A stretch of DNA of 35,106 bases from NCBI GenBank assembly GCA_900548355.1, contig URKR01000020.1:1-35106 (forward strand), given 5' to 3'. A model generated the notes under the pieces. It did no database searches. It had not been told where the DNA came from and worked only from the letters and a program-made list of their open reading frames with translations. Positions 7,579 to 15,664 of the stretch are shown in pieces. Numbering within the stretch: the stretch's first letter is position 1; the number at the start of each line of letters is the position of its first letter. Made by a program: the position numbers and the translations under genes. The DNA is from an uncultured Oscillospiraceae bacterium. GTDB lineage: Bacteria > Bacillota > Clostridia > Oscillospirales > Ruminococcaceae.

Positions 7579-8625
7579 TTATATACCGAACAGCGTTGTC
7601 ACCGCGATCGGGTCCACGCCGAGCAGCATCAGCACAAATGCAACCGCAAAGCAGAACGCCACATACCCCAATGCTGCCGGCAGGCAGGTACCGCCGCGCA
7701 GAGCCAGGGCGTCCTGCCGGGGCTGCGGGGCAAGGTTTTGCGCTTCAATAGCCTGGATGCGGTGCAGGCAGGTTCGATGATACAGATAGTTGGCCGCCAG
7801 GCTGCGCCCCACCATGACCACCCAGCTGAGAACCGAGGTGATGTTCATGGCCGCTATCAGCCAGTCGGTAGGCATGCCGCTGGTGATGGCGGCGTTTGAG
7901 ACCACCAGCATTGTCAGGTAAACCGGCAGCGTAAGCAGCAGATCCACCGCAGCAAAGACAGCGCCTTCTTTCCACATTTTGCGGTAGAAGAAATAGATGG
8001 GCCCCAGCAGCAGCGCGCCGAAGTTGGTGCTGATTTTGCGGCCGGTTTCCTGCATGCGGTAAAACTGCAGCAGATAATAGATGCTTGAGCTACCCAGGAA
8101 GGTGGACCAATCCCGCGCTTTGATGCCGTCAATCGGGTCTTCGGGGCCAAGCACCTTCTGGTACATGCCGGCGCCAAAGGGCGCATAGGCGTCGTCAGGC
8201 TGGGCCGTGTGGCCGGCCGGCCCGGCGTTCCCGCCCTGGCTGTGGTAGGCAGCGCCGTGGCGGCTTTCATAATCAGGGTTTTCATAAATCGGGCGGCCGG
8301 GGCCGTCTTCGGTGATGTTGCGGGGGTTATCAGGGCTTTCGGGGTGTTCCGGCAGCGGCACGCCGCAATGGTTGCAGTAATGTGCGCCGGGCGGGTTGTG
8401 GGCGCCGCAGTTCGGGCAGGCAGGCTCGCCATCTTCCGCCGCCGCAGGGGCGTCGGGCTGCCATTCAAAGCCTGCGGCATGCTCGGCCGCATGGACACAG
8501 ACATTGTCCTTCGGCCAGCAGGCGCGGTGGTAGGGTGTTCCGCAGTCCGGGCAGACGACGATATCGTCCCCTTCTGCAAACGGTTGATGGCAGACCGGGC
8601 AGGTACTGCCGATATAGGTTTTCAT
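7579..8625 (-). CDS. RING-like zinc finger, zinc-ribbon and membrane-domain protein (DUF2628-like)
   Basis: A 348-residue protein in three parts. Residues 9-45 hold C9, C12, C25, C28, H33, C36, C43 and H45, which resembles prokaryotic RING/PHD-like fingers. Residues about 69-88 are a CxxC...CxxC zinc ribbon. After a Pro/Gly/Asn-rich linker, the C-terminal half (about 195-348) is a membrane domain with three or four helices opening STNFGALLLGPIYFFYRKMWKEG, like DUF2628 proteins. The ATG at 8625 has GGAGG 13 bases upstream, a wide gap. It is the first gene of a two-gene unit with the nucleotidyltransferase. Function unknown: the fingers probably sit in the cytoplasm and recruit a partner. Confidence 0.75.
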   Translation of the reverse strand: MKTYIGSTCPVCHQPFAEGDDIVVCPDCGTPYHRACWPKDNVCVHAAEHAAGFEWQPDAPAAAEDGEPACPNCGAHNPPGAHYCNHCGVPLPEHPESPDNPRNITEDGPGRPIYENPDYESRHGAAYHSQGGNAGPAGHTAQPDDAYAPFGAGMYQKVLGPEDPIDGIKARDWSTFLGSSSIYYLLQFYRMQETGRKISTNFGALLLGPIYFFYRKMWKEGAVFAAVDLLLTLPVYLTMLVVSNAAITSGMPTDWLIAAMNITSVLSWVVMVGRSLAANYLYHRTCLHRIQAIEAQNLAPQPRQDALALRGGTCLPAALGYVAFCFAVAFVLMLLGVDPIAVTTLFGI

Positions 8626-8690
8626 GGTTTGTGTTTGTCCTCCGTTGGTTGCGGCCAGGTTGTATCCAGAAACCCGGTCGGATTGTGCTT

Positions 8691-8719
8691 ATTATACACC
8701 ATCAATCCATAGAAAGCAA
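8691..8719 (-). promoter_or_regulatory. Promoter of the RING-like membrane protein gene
   Basis: On the minus strand: -35 TTGCTT (weak), 17-base spacer, -10 TATAAT (perfect). It lies in the 180-base gap after the phosphodiesterase gene, which otherwise holds only a short GC hairpin. Confidence 0.6.
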
Positions 8720-8805
8720 AGAAATTTCCATGAACAATGCCGTTTGGGCGCGGCTCTGCAGGCTTTTTCGCAGTTTTTTCGCAACGTTACGGCCGCAGGC
8801 CGGTT

Positions 8806-10629
8806 TCAGGCGGCCTGCGCGGGGGCATGGTAGCTGTCCACAACGCGCCGGGCAATATCCGGGAAATCGGTGATCAGGCCGGTAACCCCCATCTGCAGGT
8901 ATTGCAGCATCTTATCTTCATCATACACGCTCCAAACATACAGCGGCAGTTCGGCTTCCTGTGCCAGGCGCGCCAGCCGGTTGGAAACCATGGATTCCTC
9001 CACGGCAAGGAAATCGATGTCATACTGCCAGATGCCTTCATCCAGGTCGCCGGCCGAAGCATAGGCGCAGTACCCCACCCACCAGTCGGGATGGGCCTGC
9101 TGCAGCGCCGCCATACTGGGGTAATCCTGCGACATGAACAGCAGCCGGTCCCCAAGGCCATATGCTTCCACCAGCGCCTGCACGGCTTCGGTCAGGGCGG
9201 CCGCATCCTCCGCGGAGGGTTTGAGTTCCACCAGAAGGCCCGGGCGGCCGGCGTCAGCCTGCACCCATTGCAGGACTTCCTCCAAAGTCGGGATATACCG
9301 TATTTCGGTGGAAAAGCCGCCGGGCGTCAGCCCAATGGCGCAGAGCTCTTTTGCCGTCAGTTCAGCCACGTTCAGGTTTTGCCCGGCCAGCCGCCAGAGG
9401 TTGCCGTCATGCAGCACAACCGGCACCCCATCGGCCGAAAGCTGGACATCAAGTTCCACATAATCTGCGCCGTATTCGGCGGCCGCTTCAAAGGCGGGCA
9501 AGGTGTTTTCGGTATCATAGATGCTGCCGCGGTGGCCGATCACGATCGGCGCATGGACAAGCGGCGGCGGCGCGTCGCCCAGGCAGGCCCAGGCCAGCAC
9601 CGCAAGACCGAGAACGCCGGCCGCCACCCGGGTGGAGCGACGGCGCCAGCGTTCCAGCCACCGCGCCCGCAGCCGGCCAAGCCGCCGGCGCAGCACCCCG
9701 GCGATGATGCCGGCATCCCCCTGCCAGGCAGGGTCGGCTTCGGCACAGAGCATTTTCCGGGGGTCGGCTGCCGCCAGCAGCAGCCGCACGAAGAGCGCCA
9801 TCGCGGCGGCGTCGAACGCGCCTCGCACAAGCCAGTAGGCAAAATCAATGCGGAAGGCCTGGGAATACAGCAGGTTGTGGAAAAAGGCCGCGTCAAAATC
9901 GACAAGATCAAGCCGGTTGCGCCGCCAGAACTGCGCGATGTGGGTGGCGACATTCATCCAGACCAGGCAGGCGGCAACCACGGCCGGTCCCTGCCAGGCC
10001 GGGCGGCCGTTTTGCCAGAAACTGCGTTTCCATGCACGCAGGCTTTCGCCGGCGGCTGCAAAAAACCGCTGCCGGCGCAGCGCCATATACAGCGGCGCAA
10101 ACAGGCAGAGCATCCCGGCCAGATAATACAGCGCCGGGATCAAAATCATGACCGCCATGCCCAGTTCCCCGTAGCGGCGCAGTTCCCCATAAATAAATTC
10201 AGGCAATGCAAGGGTGGGCAGCAGGCTGTTGACATAACCGATGACGCACAGCGGCCACACGCCGAGGTAGAATACCCCAGACACAGGCAGTGATACGCCG
10301 CGCAGGGCGCCGAACCCCCACAGCGACCCCCACCAGACTTCGCGCCAGGTGAACGGCACGGCCTGGCGGGTCAGGGCCGCAATGCGGATGACGGTGGAAA
10401 TTTCCCAATACACAAAGGCAGTGGCGCCCAGCGCGACAAAGACAACCACCACAATGCCGGCCGGGCTCAGAAACGCCGGGATCAGGCCGCCGTTGAAATG
10501 CAGGCCTTCGGATGTTGCGTAAATGCGGAACACCCCGCTGAGCAGCGGATAAACAAGGCAGACGGCAAGCAGCTTGCAGACCGCTTCAAATTTGAGCACT
10601 TCCCACACAGTGCGCGGCAAAGTTTTCAC
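8806..10629 (-). CDS. Membrane-anchored glycerophosphodiester phosphodiesterase
   Basis: A 607-residue protein. The N-terminal about 350 residues form a multi-helix membrane domain like that of large Firmicute GlpQ-type proteins, with a final helix before the catalytic part. The C-terminal GDPD domain starts at PIVIGHRGS. It carries the expected HRG, the E-x-D metal ligands in YVELDVQLS, and HDG, the signature of enzymes that split glycerophosphodiesters into glycerol-3-phosphate and an alcohol. In this topology the domain probably faces outward and may act on lipid or lipoteichoic acid pieces. The start is GTG at 10629 with GGGGAG six bases before; no better ATG fits. It is transcribed alone, divergently from prfB. 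Confidence 0.92.
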   Translation of the reverse strand: MKTLPRTVWEVLKFEAVCKLLAVCLVYPLLSGVFRIYATSEGLHFNGGLIPAFLSPAGIVVVVFVALGATAFVYWEISTVIRIAALTRQAVPFTWREVWWGSLWGFGALRGVSLPVSGVFYLGVWPLCVIGYVNSLLPTLALPEFIYGELRRYGELGMAVMILIPALYYLAGMLCLFAPLYMALRRQRFFAAAGESLRAWKRSFWQNGRPAWQGPAVVAACLVWMNVATHIAQFWRRNRLDLVDFDAAFFHNLLYSQAFRIDFAYWLVRGAFDAAAMALFVRLLLAAADPRKMLCAEADPAWQGDAGIIAGVLRRRLGRLRARWLERWRRRSTRVAAGVLGLAVLAWACLGDAPPPLVHAPIVIGHRGSIYDTENTLPAFEAAAEYGADYVELDVQLSADGVPVVLHDGNLWRLAGQNLNVAELTAKELCAIGLTPGGFSTEIRYIPTLEEVLQWVQADAGRPGLLVELKPSAEDAAALTEAVQALVEAYGLGDRLLFMSQDYPSMAALQQAHPDWWVGYCAYASAGDLDEGIWQYDIDFLAVEESMVSNRLARLAQEAELPLYVWSVYDEDKMLQYLQMGVTGLITDFPDIARRVVDSYHAPAQAA

Positions 10630-10659
10630 ATCTTTCTCCCCTTTTGTACAGATGGCCCT

Positions 10660-10688
10660 ATTATAGCACCCGCACCGCGGCGGGACAA
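10660..10688 (-). promoter_or_regulatory. Promoter of the glycerophosphodiesterase gene
   Basis: On the minus strand: -35 TTGTCC, 17-base spacer, -10 TATAAT with extended TGC before it. It lies back to back with the prfB promoter. Confidence 0.7.
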
Positions 10689-10703
10689 GACAGGGCCGCC
10701 CCC

Positions 10704-10732
10704 TTTACAGTATCGCTGTTTCGTAGTATACT
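10704..10732 (+). promoter_or_regulatory. Sigma-A promoter of prfB
   Basis: -35 TTTACA (10704-10709), 17-base spacer, -10 TATACT (10727-10732). The ATG is 47 bases further on. Confidence 0.82.
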
Positions 10733-10779
10733 AAACTCATATATTGCTATACTGCACAATTCTGTCTAGGGGTAACGAT

Positions 10780-11901
10780 ATGATTACGATTGATGAACTG
10801 AAGTCCAAACTGAACGGCTATGAGACGGCGGTCAACGACTTGCGGGATGCGCTGTCGATTGAAGCGAGCGAAAAACGGCTGGCCGAGCTGGAACACCAGA
10901 TGACGATGCCCGGCTTTTTTGACGATCAGGCGCGCAGCCAGAAAGTTTACGGCGAGATGGGCGAGCTGAAAAACAAGCTTGAGCGGTTCCGCAAGCTGAG
11001 CACACAGTACGAGGAAGCCGGCACCCTGCTTGAGATGATTGAAGAGGAGAACGACCCGGCTCTGGTGGAGGAAGGCGAACAGGCCGTCAACGAAGTGGCA
11101 AAGGAGATTGACGAGCTGCAGCTGATGACGATGCTCAACGGCGAGTATGACCACAACAACGCGATTTTGACCTTCCACGCCGGCACCGGCGGCACCGAGG
11201 CGCAGGACTGGGCCGAGATGCTTTACCGCATGTACAACCGCTGGGCCGAACAGCACGGCTATTCGGTTGAGGTACTGGACGTGCTGGACGGCGACGAAGC
11301 CGGCATCAAGAGCGCTTCGATGATGGTCAAGGGCGCGAACGCCTACGGCATGCTGAAAAGTGAAAACGGCGTGCACCGCTTAGTGCGCATCAGCCCGTTT
11401 GACGCAAACGCCCGCCGGCAGACAAGCTTTGCAAGCCTTGAAGTTATGCCGGAGCTGGACGACAACATCCAGATCGAGATCAACCCCGCCGATATCGAGA
11501 TGCAGGTGTTCCGCTCTTCCGGCGCGGGCGGCCAGCACATCAACAAGACTTCCTCGGCTGTGCGCCTGATTCACAAGCCGACCGGCATTGTGACGAGCTG
11601 TCAGACCCAGCGCAGCCAGCTGCAGAACCGCGAGTACGCGATGGAGATGATGAAGGCGAAGCTGTATCAGATCGCTTTGCAGCAGCACAAAGACAAGATT
11701 GACGACATCAAGGGCGTGCAGAATGAGATTGCCTGGGGCCACCAGATCCGCAGCTATGTCTTTATGCCCTACACCCTTGTCAAAGACCACCGCACCAACT
11801 ATGAATCCGGCAACGTACAGGCCGTTATGGACGGCGACCTCGACGGGTTCATCTACGCCTACCTGAAGGCGAGCTCGCGCGGGGAGCTGGAAGAGGTTTG
11901 A
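10780..11901 (+). CDS. prfB: Peptide chain release factor 2
   Basis: A 373-residue class I release factor that reads UAA and UGA. The codon-reading tripeptide S205-P-F207 and the catalytic G250-G-Q252 are both present, which separates it from RF1 (PxT). The ATG at 10780 follows AGGGGTAAC; an in-frame upstream extension to 10744 is rejected because it begins close to the -10 box. The N-terminal segment corresponding to E. coli residues around 20-35 reads DLRDALSIEASEKRL in one frame. There is no internal UGA and no CTTTGA slip site, so the autoregulatory +1 frameshift is absent. Confidence 0.97.
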   Translation: MITIDELKSKLNGYETAVNDLRDALSIEASEKRLAELEHQMTMPGFFDDQARSQKVYGEMGELKNKLERFRKLSTQYEEAGTLLEMIEEENDPALVEEGEQAVNEVAKEIDELQLMTMLNGEYDHNNAILTFHAGTGGTEAQDWAEMLYRMYNRWAEQHGYSVEVLDVLDGDEAGIKSASMMVKGANAYGMLKSENGVHRLVRISPFDANARRQTSFASLEVMPELDDNIQIEINPADIEMQVFRSSGAGGQHINKTSSAVRLIHKPTGIVTSCQTQRSQLQNREYAMEMMKAKLYQIALQQHKDKIDDIKGVQNEIAWGHQIRSYVFMPYTLVKDHRTNYESGNVQAVMDGDLDGFIYAYLKASSRGELEEV

Positions 11902-11914
11902 CGAAGCAAATCAA

Positions 11915-12000
11915 GAAATAAGTTAAGAATCAAGAATAAAGCAGACAAGGTGGATCGCGCTTCTGCGCAATCCACCTTGTCTTATTTCTTATTGATTCCT
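11915..12000. repeat. Long imperfect hairpin after prfB, possible terminator
   Basis: The core 11944-11981 is a 12-bp perfect stem GACAAGGTGGAT/ATCCACCTTGTC, extended inside by GCGC-TTCT-GCGC. AT-rich arms around it (AATCAAGAATAA against TTATTTCTTATTGATT) also pair. It lies between convergent prfB and the phosphorylase gene, so it may end both transcripts. GGTGGATCGCGC is shared with the end of repeat A, which suggests a related element. Confidence 0.6.
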
Positions 12001-12020
12001 TTGCGTCCCCGCGGGCTTCG

Positions 12021-13346
12021 TCACGCCAGCTTCTCTACGCCCCGGGACGTGACGCGGGCGTAGATCAGCGGGGGCTCGCCCGGTTTTTGATCCGATATGA
12101 CAAGGCCGGCGCGGTACATCTCCTCAGCCGCCGGGAAAAGGCTTTCATCGTCGGCATAGAAGGTGCAGAGCACATCGCCGGGCTGCACGGCGTCGCCAAG
12201 CTTTTTGCGCAGCGTGATGCCGGCCGCGAAATCGATCGCGTCCTCCTTCTTGATGCGGCCCGCGCCGAGCAGCACGCTCGCATTGCCGATTTTTTCGACA
12301 TCGTTGGCCGTGATGTAGCCTCCCTGCTGTGCAACAAGGTCACGGGCATACTTCGCCTTGGGGAAGAGTGCGGCGTCGCGCAGGTAGCGCGGGTCGCCGC
12401 CCTGGGCTTCAAACATCTGGCAGCATTTTTCAAAGGCTGAGCCGTCGGCAACGGCCTCTTCCGCCATGCGGCGGCAGGCGGCCAGATCCCCCTTGCCTGC
12501 CAGCACGAGCATATTGGCCGCAAGCTGCATACAAACCTCGGTCAGATCGGCCGGGCCGCGGCCCTGCAGAACGGCCATGCTCTCGGCCACTTCGAGCGCA
12601 TTGCCGATGTTATGGCCGAGAGGTTTGTCCATATCGGTGATGAGGGCCGCAACCCGCCGGCCGTGCGCCGTGCCGATCGAGACCATGAGCCGGGCAAGTT
12701 CGATCGCATCGTCAAGGTTCTGCATGAAGGCGCCGGTACCCATTGTGACATCGAGCAGGATTGCATCGGAGCCGGCCGCAAGCTTTTTGCTCATGATGGA
12801 GGAGGCGATCAGCGGGATACAGCCGACGGTGGCCGTGACATCCCGCAGGGCGTAGAGCTTTTTGTCCGCAACGGCGATTTCGCCGCTCTGGCCAATGACC
12901 GACAGCCCGATGCGGCGCACCTGGGCAAAGAATTCCTCCTGGCTCAGGCTTGTGCGGGTGCCGGGCACAGACTCCATCTTATCGACTGTGCCGCCGGTGT
13001 GGCCCAGGCCTCGGCCGCTCATCTTGGCGACCGGCACGCCGCAGGCCGCAACGATCGGCACAATGACGAGGGTGGTCTTATCCCCCACGCCGCCGGTCGA
13101 GTGTTTATCCACCTTGACGCCGGGGATGCTCGAAAGGTCCACCATGTCCCCCGACCGGGCCATAACATCGGTCAGGGTGGCGGTTTCGGCATCGGTCATA
13201 CCGCGCAGATAGATCGCCATGAGCAGCGCGCTCATCTGGTAATCGGGAATTTCGCCGGCGACATAGCCTTTGACCGCAAAGGCGATCTCGGCTTCGGTCA
13301 GAACGCCGCCGTCCCGTTTTTTGGCAATAATGTCGTACATTCGCAT
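12021..13346 (-). CDS. pdp: Pyrimidine-nucleoside phosphorylase
   Basis: A 441-residue enzyme of the thymidine/pyrimidine phosphorylase family. It splits uridine, thymidine or deoxyuridine with phosphate to a base and (deoxy)ribose-1-phosphate. The phosphate-binding stretch KHSTGGVGDKTTL lies near residue 80, and SGRGLGHTGGTVDKMES is the family signature; an N-terminal helical domain opens MRMYDIIAKKRDG. The ATG at 13346 has GGAGG eight bases upstream, and a GTG nine bases earlier overlaps that site. It sits behind the two nucleoside permeases with 222 bases between that contain repeat C. It may be read through from them or have its own promoter, but I see no clear one. Thymidine-only specificity (deoA) cannot be excluded. 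Confidence 0.93.
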   Translation of the reverse strand: MRMYDIIAKKRDGGVLTEAEIAFAVKGYVAGEIPDYQMSALLMAIYLRGMTDAETATLTDVMARSGDMVDLSSIPGVKVDKHSTGGVGDKTTLVIVPIVAACGVPVAKMSGRGLGHTGGTVDKMESVPGTRTSLSQEEFFAQVRRIGLSVIGQSGEIAVADKKLYALRDVTATVGCIPLIASSIMSKKLAAGSDAILLDVTMGTGAFMQNLDDAIELARLMVSIGTAHGRRVAALITDMDKPLGHNIGNALEVAESMAVLQGRGPADLTEVCMQLAANMLVLAGKGDLAACRRMAEEAVADGSAFEKCCQMFEAQGGDPRYLRDAALFPKAKYARDLVAQQGGYITANDVEKIGNASVLLGAGRIKKEDAIDFAAGITLRKKLGDAVQPGDVLCTFYADDESLFPAAEEMYRAGLVISDQKPGEPPLIYARVTSRGVEKLA

Positions 13347-13421
13347 GAGAGTCACCTCCGAAACAGCGAGCAGCCGCCCCGCGGGTTAAAGCACCGCCAG
13401 GCGGCCGCCCGGTTTTTGTGT

Positions 13422-13563
13422 TGTGAGAGTTAAGATTTCAGCATGTGGCGTTAAGGCAAAGCATTGCTGCGCGCTCGAGAAAGCGGTTGGAAAGCCTTTC
13501 CCGTTCTTTCAAAAGCGCGCCGCCGCGCACGGCATTGAAGCTCTCAACTCTTCACTCCAAACT
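13422..13563. repeat. Intergenic inverted-repeat element, copy C
   Basis: The left end has GAGAGTTAAGATTTCA; the right end has the complement of GAAGAGTTGAGAGCTTCA. Between them, CCTTTCCCGTTCTTTCAAAAGCG (13495-13517) matches the core of copy D at 21319 and, reversed, of copy A at 1726. It fills the gap between the permease and phosphorylase genes. Confidence 0.6.
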
Positions 13564-13568
13564 CCTTT

Positions 13569-14486
13569 TTACCGGCTTCCCTTATCATACGGCACGCCTT
13601 CCGCCTTGGGGGCCATGCTGTTCTTGCTGGTGAAAGCCAGAATGACCATCGAAGCGATGAAGGGCATCATGTTGTAGATATTGGAAGACCATCCCAGCTG
13701 GGCCAGGAAGGTTGCGTCGGCAATGTTGGCAAGGCTCTTGAAAACAGCAAAGAACATCGCCGCGCCGAAGATGTGCACAGGCTTCCACTGGCCGAAGATC
13801 ATAACCGCCAGCGCAAGGAAGCCGGTGCCGGCCACGCCGACCTCAAAGCTCCAGGTCTGGACAGAGGGGATGATATAGGCCAGGCCGCCGATGCCGCCGA
13901 GCACGCCCGAGATCAGCACGCCGGCGTAGCGCATTTTGTAGACATTGATGCCCACCGAGTCCGCCGCCTGGGGATGCTCGCCGCAGGCGCGCAGCCGCAG
14001 GCCGAACCGGGTTTTGTACATGACAATATAGCTGACGATGAGCAGTACAATGCCAAGCGGGATAAAGACGCTGAGGTCCAGCCCGCCGATCTTGAACAGG
14101 AAAGCGTTGTTGGTGTAGCTGACCTTGGAAGAGGTAGAGCCGTTGTACATCTTGGCCAGTATGACGGCCAGGGCGGTCGCCAGCATATTGAGCGCGGTGC
14201 CGCCGATTGTCTGGTCCGCCTTCAGGTTGATGGAGGCGAAGGCCAGCAGCAGCGCATAGACCATGCCGGAAAGCGCGGCGACAAAGATTGCCAGCGCGAC
14301 AAGCAGCCAGGCCGGCACGGTGCCCTGCAGCATGGCGACGGTAAGCACGCCGCCCAGGCCGCCGATAACCATGATGCCTTCCAGCGCGATATTGATAACG
14401 CCGGAATGTTCGCTGAACATGCCGCCCAATGCGACAAGCATCAGCACAATGCCATAGAGCAGGGTATATTTGATAAGCAACAGCAT
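13569..14486 (-). CDS. Nucleoside ABC transporter permease (second subunit)
   Basis: A 305-residue polytopic protein of the branched-chain-amino-acid/ribose permease superfamily, with about eight to ten helices. GGMFSEHSGVINIALEGIMVIGG near the N-terminus is the conserved stretch of this type (NupQ/BMP transporter permeases), and the LRACGEHPQAADSVGI loop contacts the ATPase. The ATG at 14486 follows GGAGGG and lies one base beyond the upstream permease's stop, so the two are likely coupled. Together they form the channel of a nucleoside importer. Confidence 0.92.
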   Translation of the reverse strand: MLLLIKYTLLYGIVLMLVALGGMFSEHSGVINIALEGIMVIGGLGGVLTVAMLQGTVPAWLLVALAIFVAALSGMVYALLLAFASINLKADQTIGGTALNMLATALAVILAKMYNGSTSSKVSYTNNAFLFKIGGLDLSVFIPLGIVLLIVSYIVMYKTRFGLRLRACGEHPQAADSVGINVYKMRYAGVLISGVLGGIGGLAYIIPSVQTWSFEVGVAGTGFLALAVMIFGQWKPVHIFGAAMFFAVFKSLANIADATFLAQLGWSSNIYNMMPFIASMVILAFTSKNSMAPKAEGVPYDKGSR

Positions 14487-14487
14487 G

Positions 14488-15663
14488 TCATTCGCCCTCC
14501 TTCTTGGTTGTGGCGGCGGGGGCGTCCGGCTCGGCGTTGACGTTGCCGCCATCCTTGCCGAAATGCAGGAACCGGCCAATAAAGCTGCGGAACAGCATTG
14601 CGAACGCGCAGAGGTAGATGATGATGCCGGAGATCATATCAGCGATCTCGGGCGGAAAATACCGGGTTGGCAGGAAGCTGCCGCCCACCGAAATGTGGGA
14701 GATGAACAAAGAGGAGAAGATCGTGCCGATCGGGTGGGAGGATGCCAGCAGCGCGGTGGCAATGCCGTTGAAACCCATGGCCGGCAGGGTGGTGGTGTTC
14801 AGCGGGTTCCACTCGGCGCCGCCAGACAGATACAGCAGCCCGGCGCCGAAACCGGCCAGCGCGCCGGCAATGGTCATGGAAAGGATGATGTTCTTTTTCT
14901 CATTGATGCCGGCATAACGGGCGGCGTTTTTGTTCAGGCCAACGGCCTTGAGCTCATAGCCGAAGGTGGTCTTTTCAAGGATGATCCAGACAAGAATGGC
15001 CACCGCAACCGCCAAAAAGATCGCGATCGTGTTGCTGGATGTGTGGAAAAGCTCCGACATGCCGCCGGAAGGGATCAGCGACGCGGGCGAAGCGTCGGCC
15101 ACCTTCCAGGTACGGGTGTTGTTGGCGTCATACATCGCGCCCGAACCGCGGCCGTAGATGATTTCACAGACGAGGTAAAGCCCGATCCAGTTGAACATGA
15201 TGGAGGTGATGACCTCGTTGATATTGAGGTAAGCTTTGAAAAAGCCCGGGATGGCGCCCCAGACCGCGCCGAACAGCGCCGAAACCAGCAGGCAGACAAA
15301 CCACGGCAGGTGCAGCACCAGCGCGCAGTACAGCCCGCCAAAAGCCCCCAGCGTGTACTGGCCGGCCGCGCCGATATTGAACAGGCCCGTCTTGAACGCA
15401 AAAGCAACCGAAAGGCCGGTCATAATGAGCGGGGCGGCATTGACCAGCGTGCGGCCGACACCGTAGGGGAAGTCATAAAAACCGCCCTGGATGATCCGCA
15501 TAAAGCCCTGGTCGATCGCGTGTTCGGGGTTGATGATGAAGAGCGCCACAAGGCCGACAACCAGGCCGATCAGGATGCAGAGCAGCGCGGCCATAACGGT
15601 CTGCACGCTTTGCTGCAGTTTGGCTTTGGCGCCGAGCATTTTGGGTGTTTGTTTCTTTGCCAT
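14488..15663 (-). CDS. Nucleoside ABC transporter permease (first subunit)
   Basis: A 391-residue polytopic membrane protein like NupP/YufP. It has a short cytoplasmic start, a helix near residues 17-40, then VNAAPLIMTGLSVAFAFKTGLFNIGAAGQ, the family core. LKAVGLNKNAARYAGI is the ATPase-contact loop. The C-terminus is an Ala/Pro-rich cytoplasmic tail. ATG at 15663 has GGAGG nine bases upstream and follows the ATPase stop by one base. It pairs with the permease encoded just downstream. Confidence 0.93.
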   Translation of the reverse strand: MAKKQTPKMLGAKAKLQQSVQTVMAALLCILIGLVVGLVALFIINPEHAIDQGFMRIIQGGFYDFPYGVGRTLVNAAPLIMTGLSVAFAFKTGLFNIGAAGQYTLGAFGGLYCALVLHLPWFVCLLVSALFGAVWGAIPGFFKAYLNINEVITSIMFNWIGLYLVCEIIYGRGSGAMYDANNTRTWKVADASPASLIPSGGMSELFHTSSNTIAIFLAVAVAILVWIILEKTTFGYELKAVGLNKNAARYAGINEKKNIILSMTIAGALAGFGAGLLYLSGGAEWNPLNTTTLPAMGFNGIATALLASSHPIGTIFSSLFISHISVGGSFLPTRYFPPEIADMISGIIIYLCAFAMLFRSFIGRFLHFGKDGGNVNAEPDAPAATTKKEGE

Positions 15664-15664
15664 C

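Noticed and set aside
8737..10293. 518-residue open frame opposite the glycerophosphodiesterase gene
   Set aside because: It is a shadow of a GC-rich gene: Arg/Gly/His-rich product, no ribosome site, no recognisable domain, and the opposite strand holds a clear enzyme with its promoter.
10840..10880. Programmed frameshift site in prfB
   Set aside because: I looked for an early in-frame UGA and CTTTGA slip; the sequence is open in one frame.
13390..13420. Terminator-like GC hairpin with TTTTT on the plus strand upstream of the pyrimidine phosphorylase
   Set aside because: Its orientation is opposite to all nearby genes and the pairing is ambiguous around a GGCGGCCGCC palindrome.
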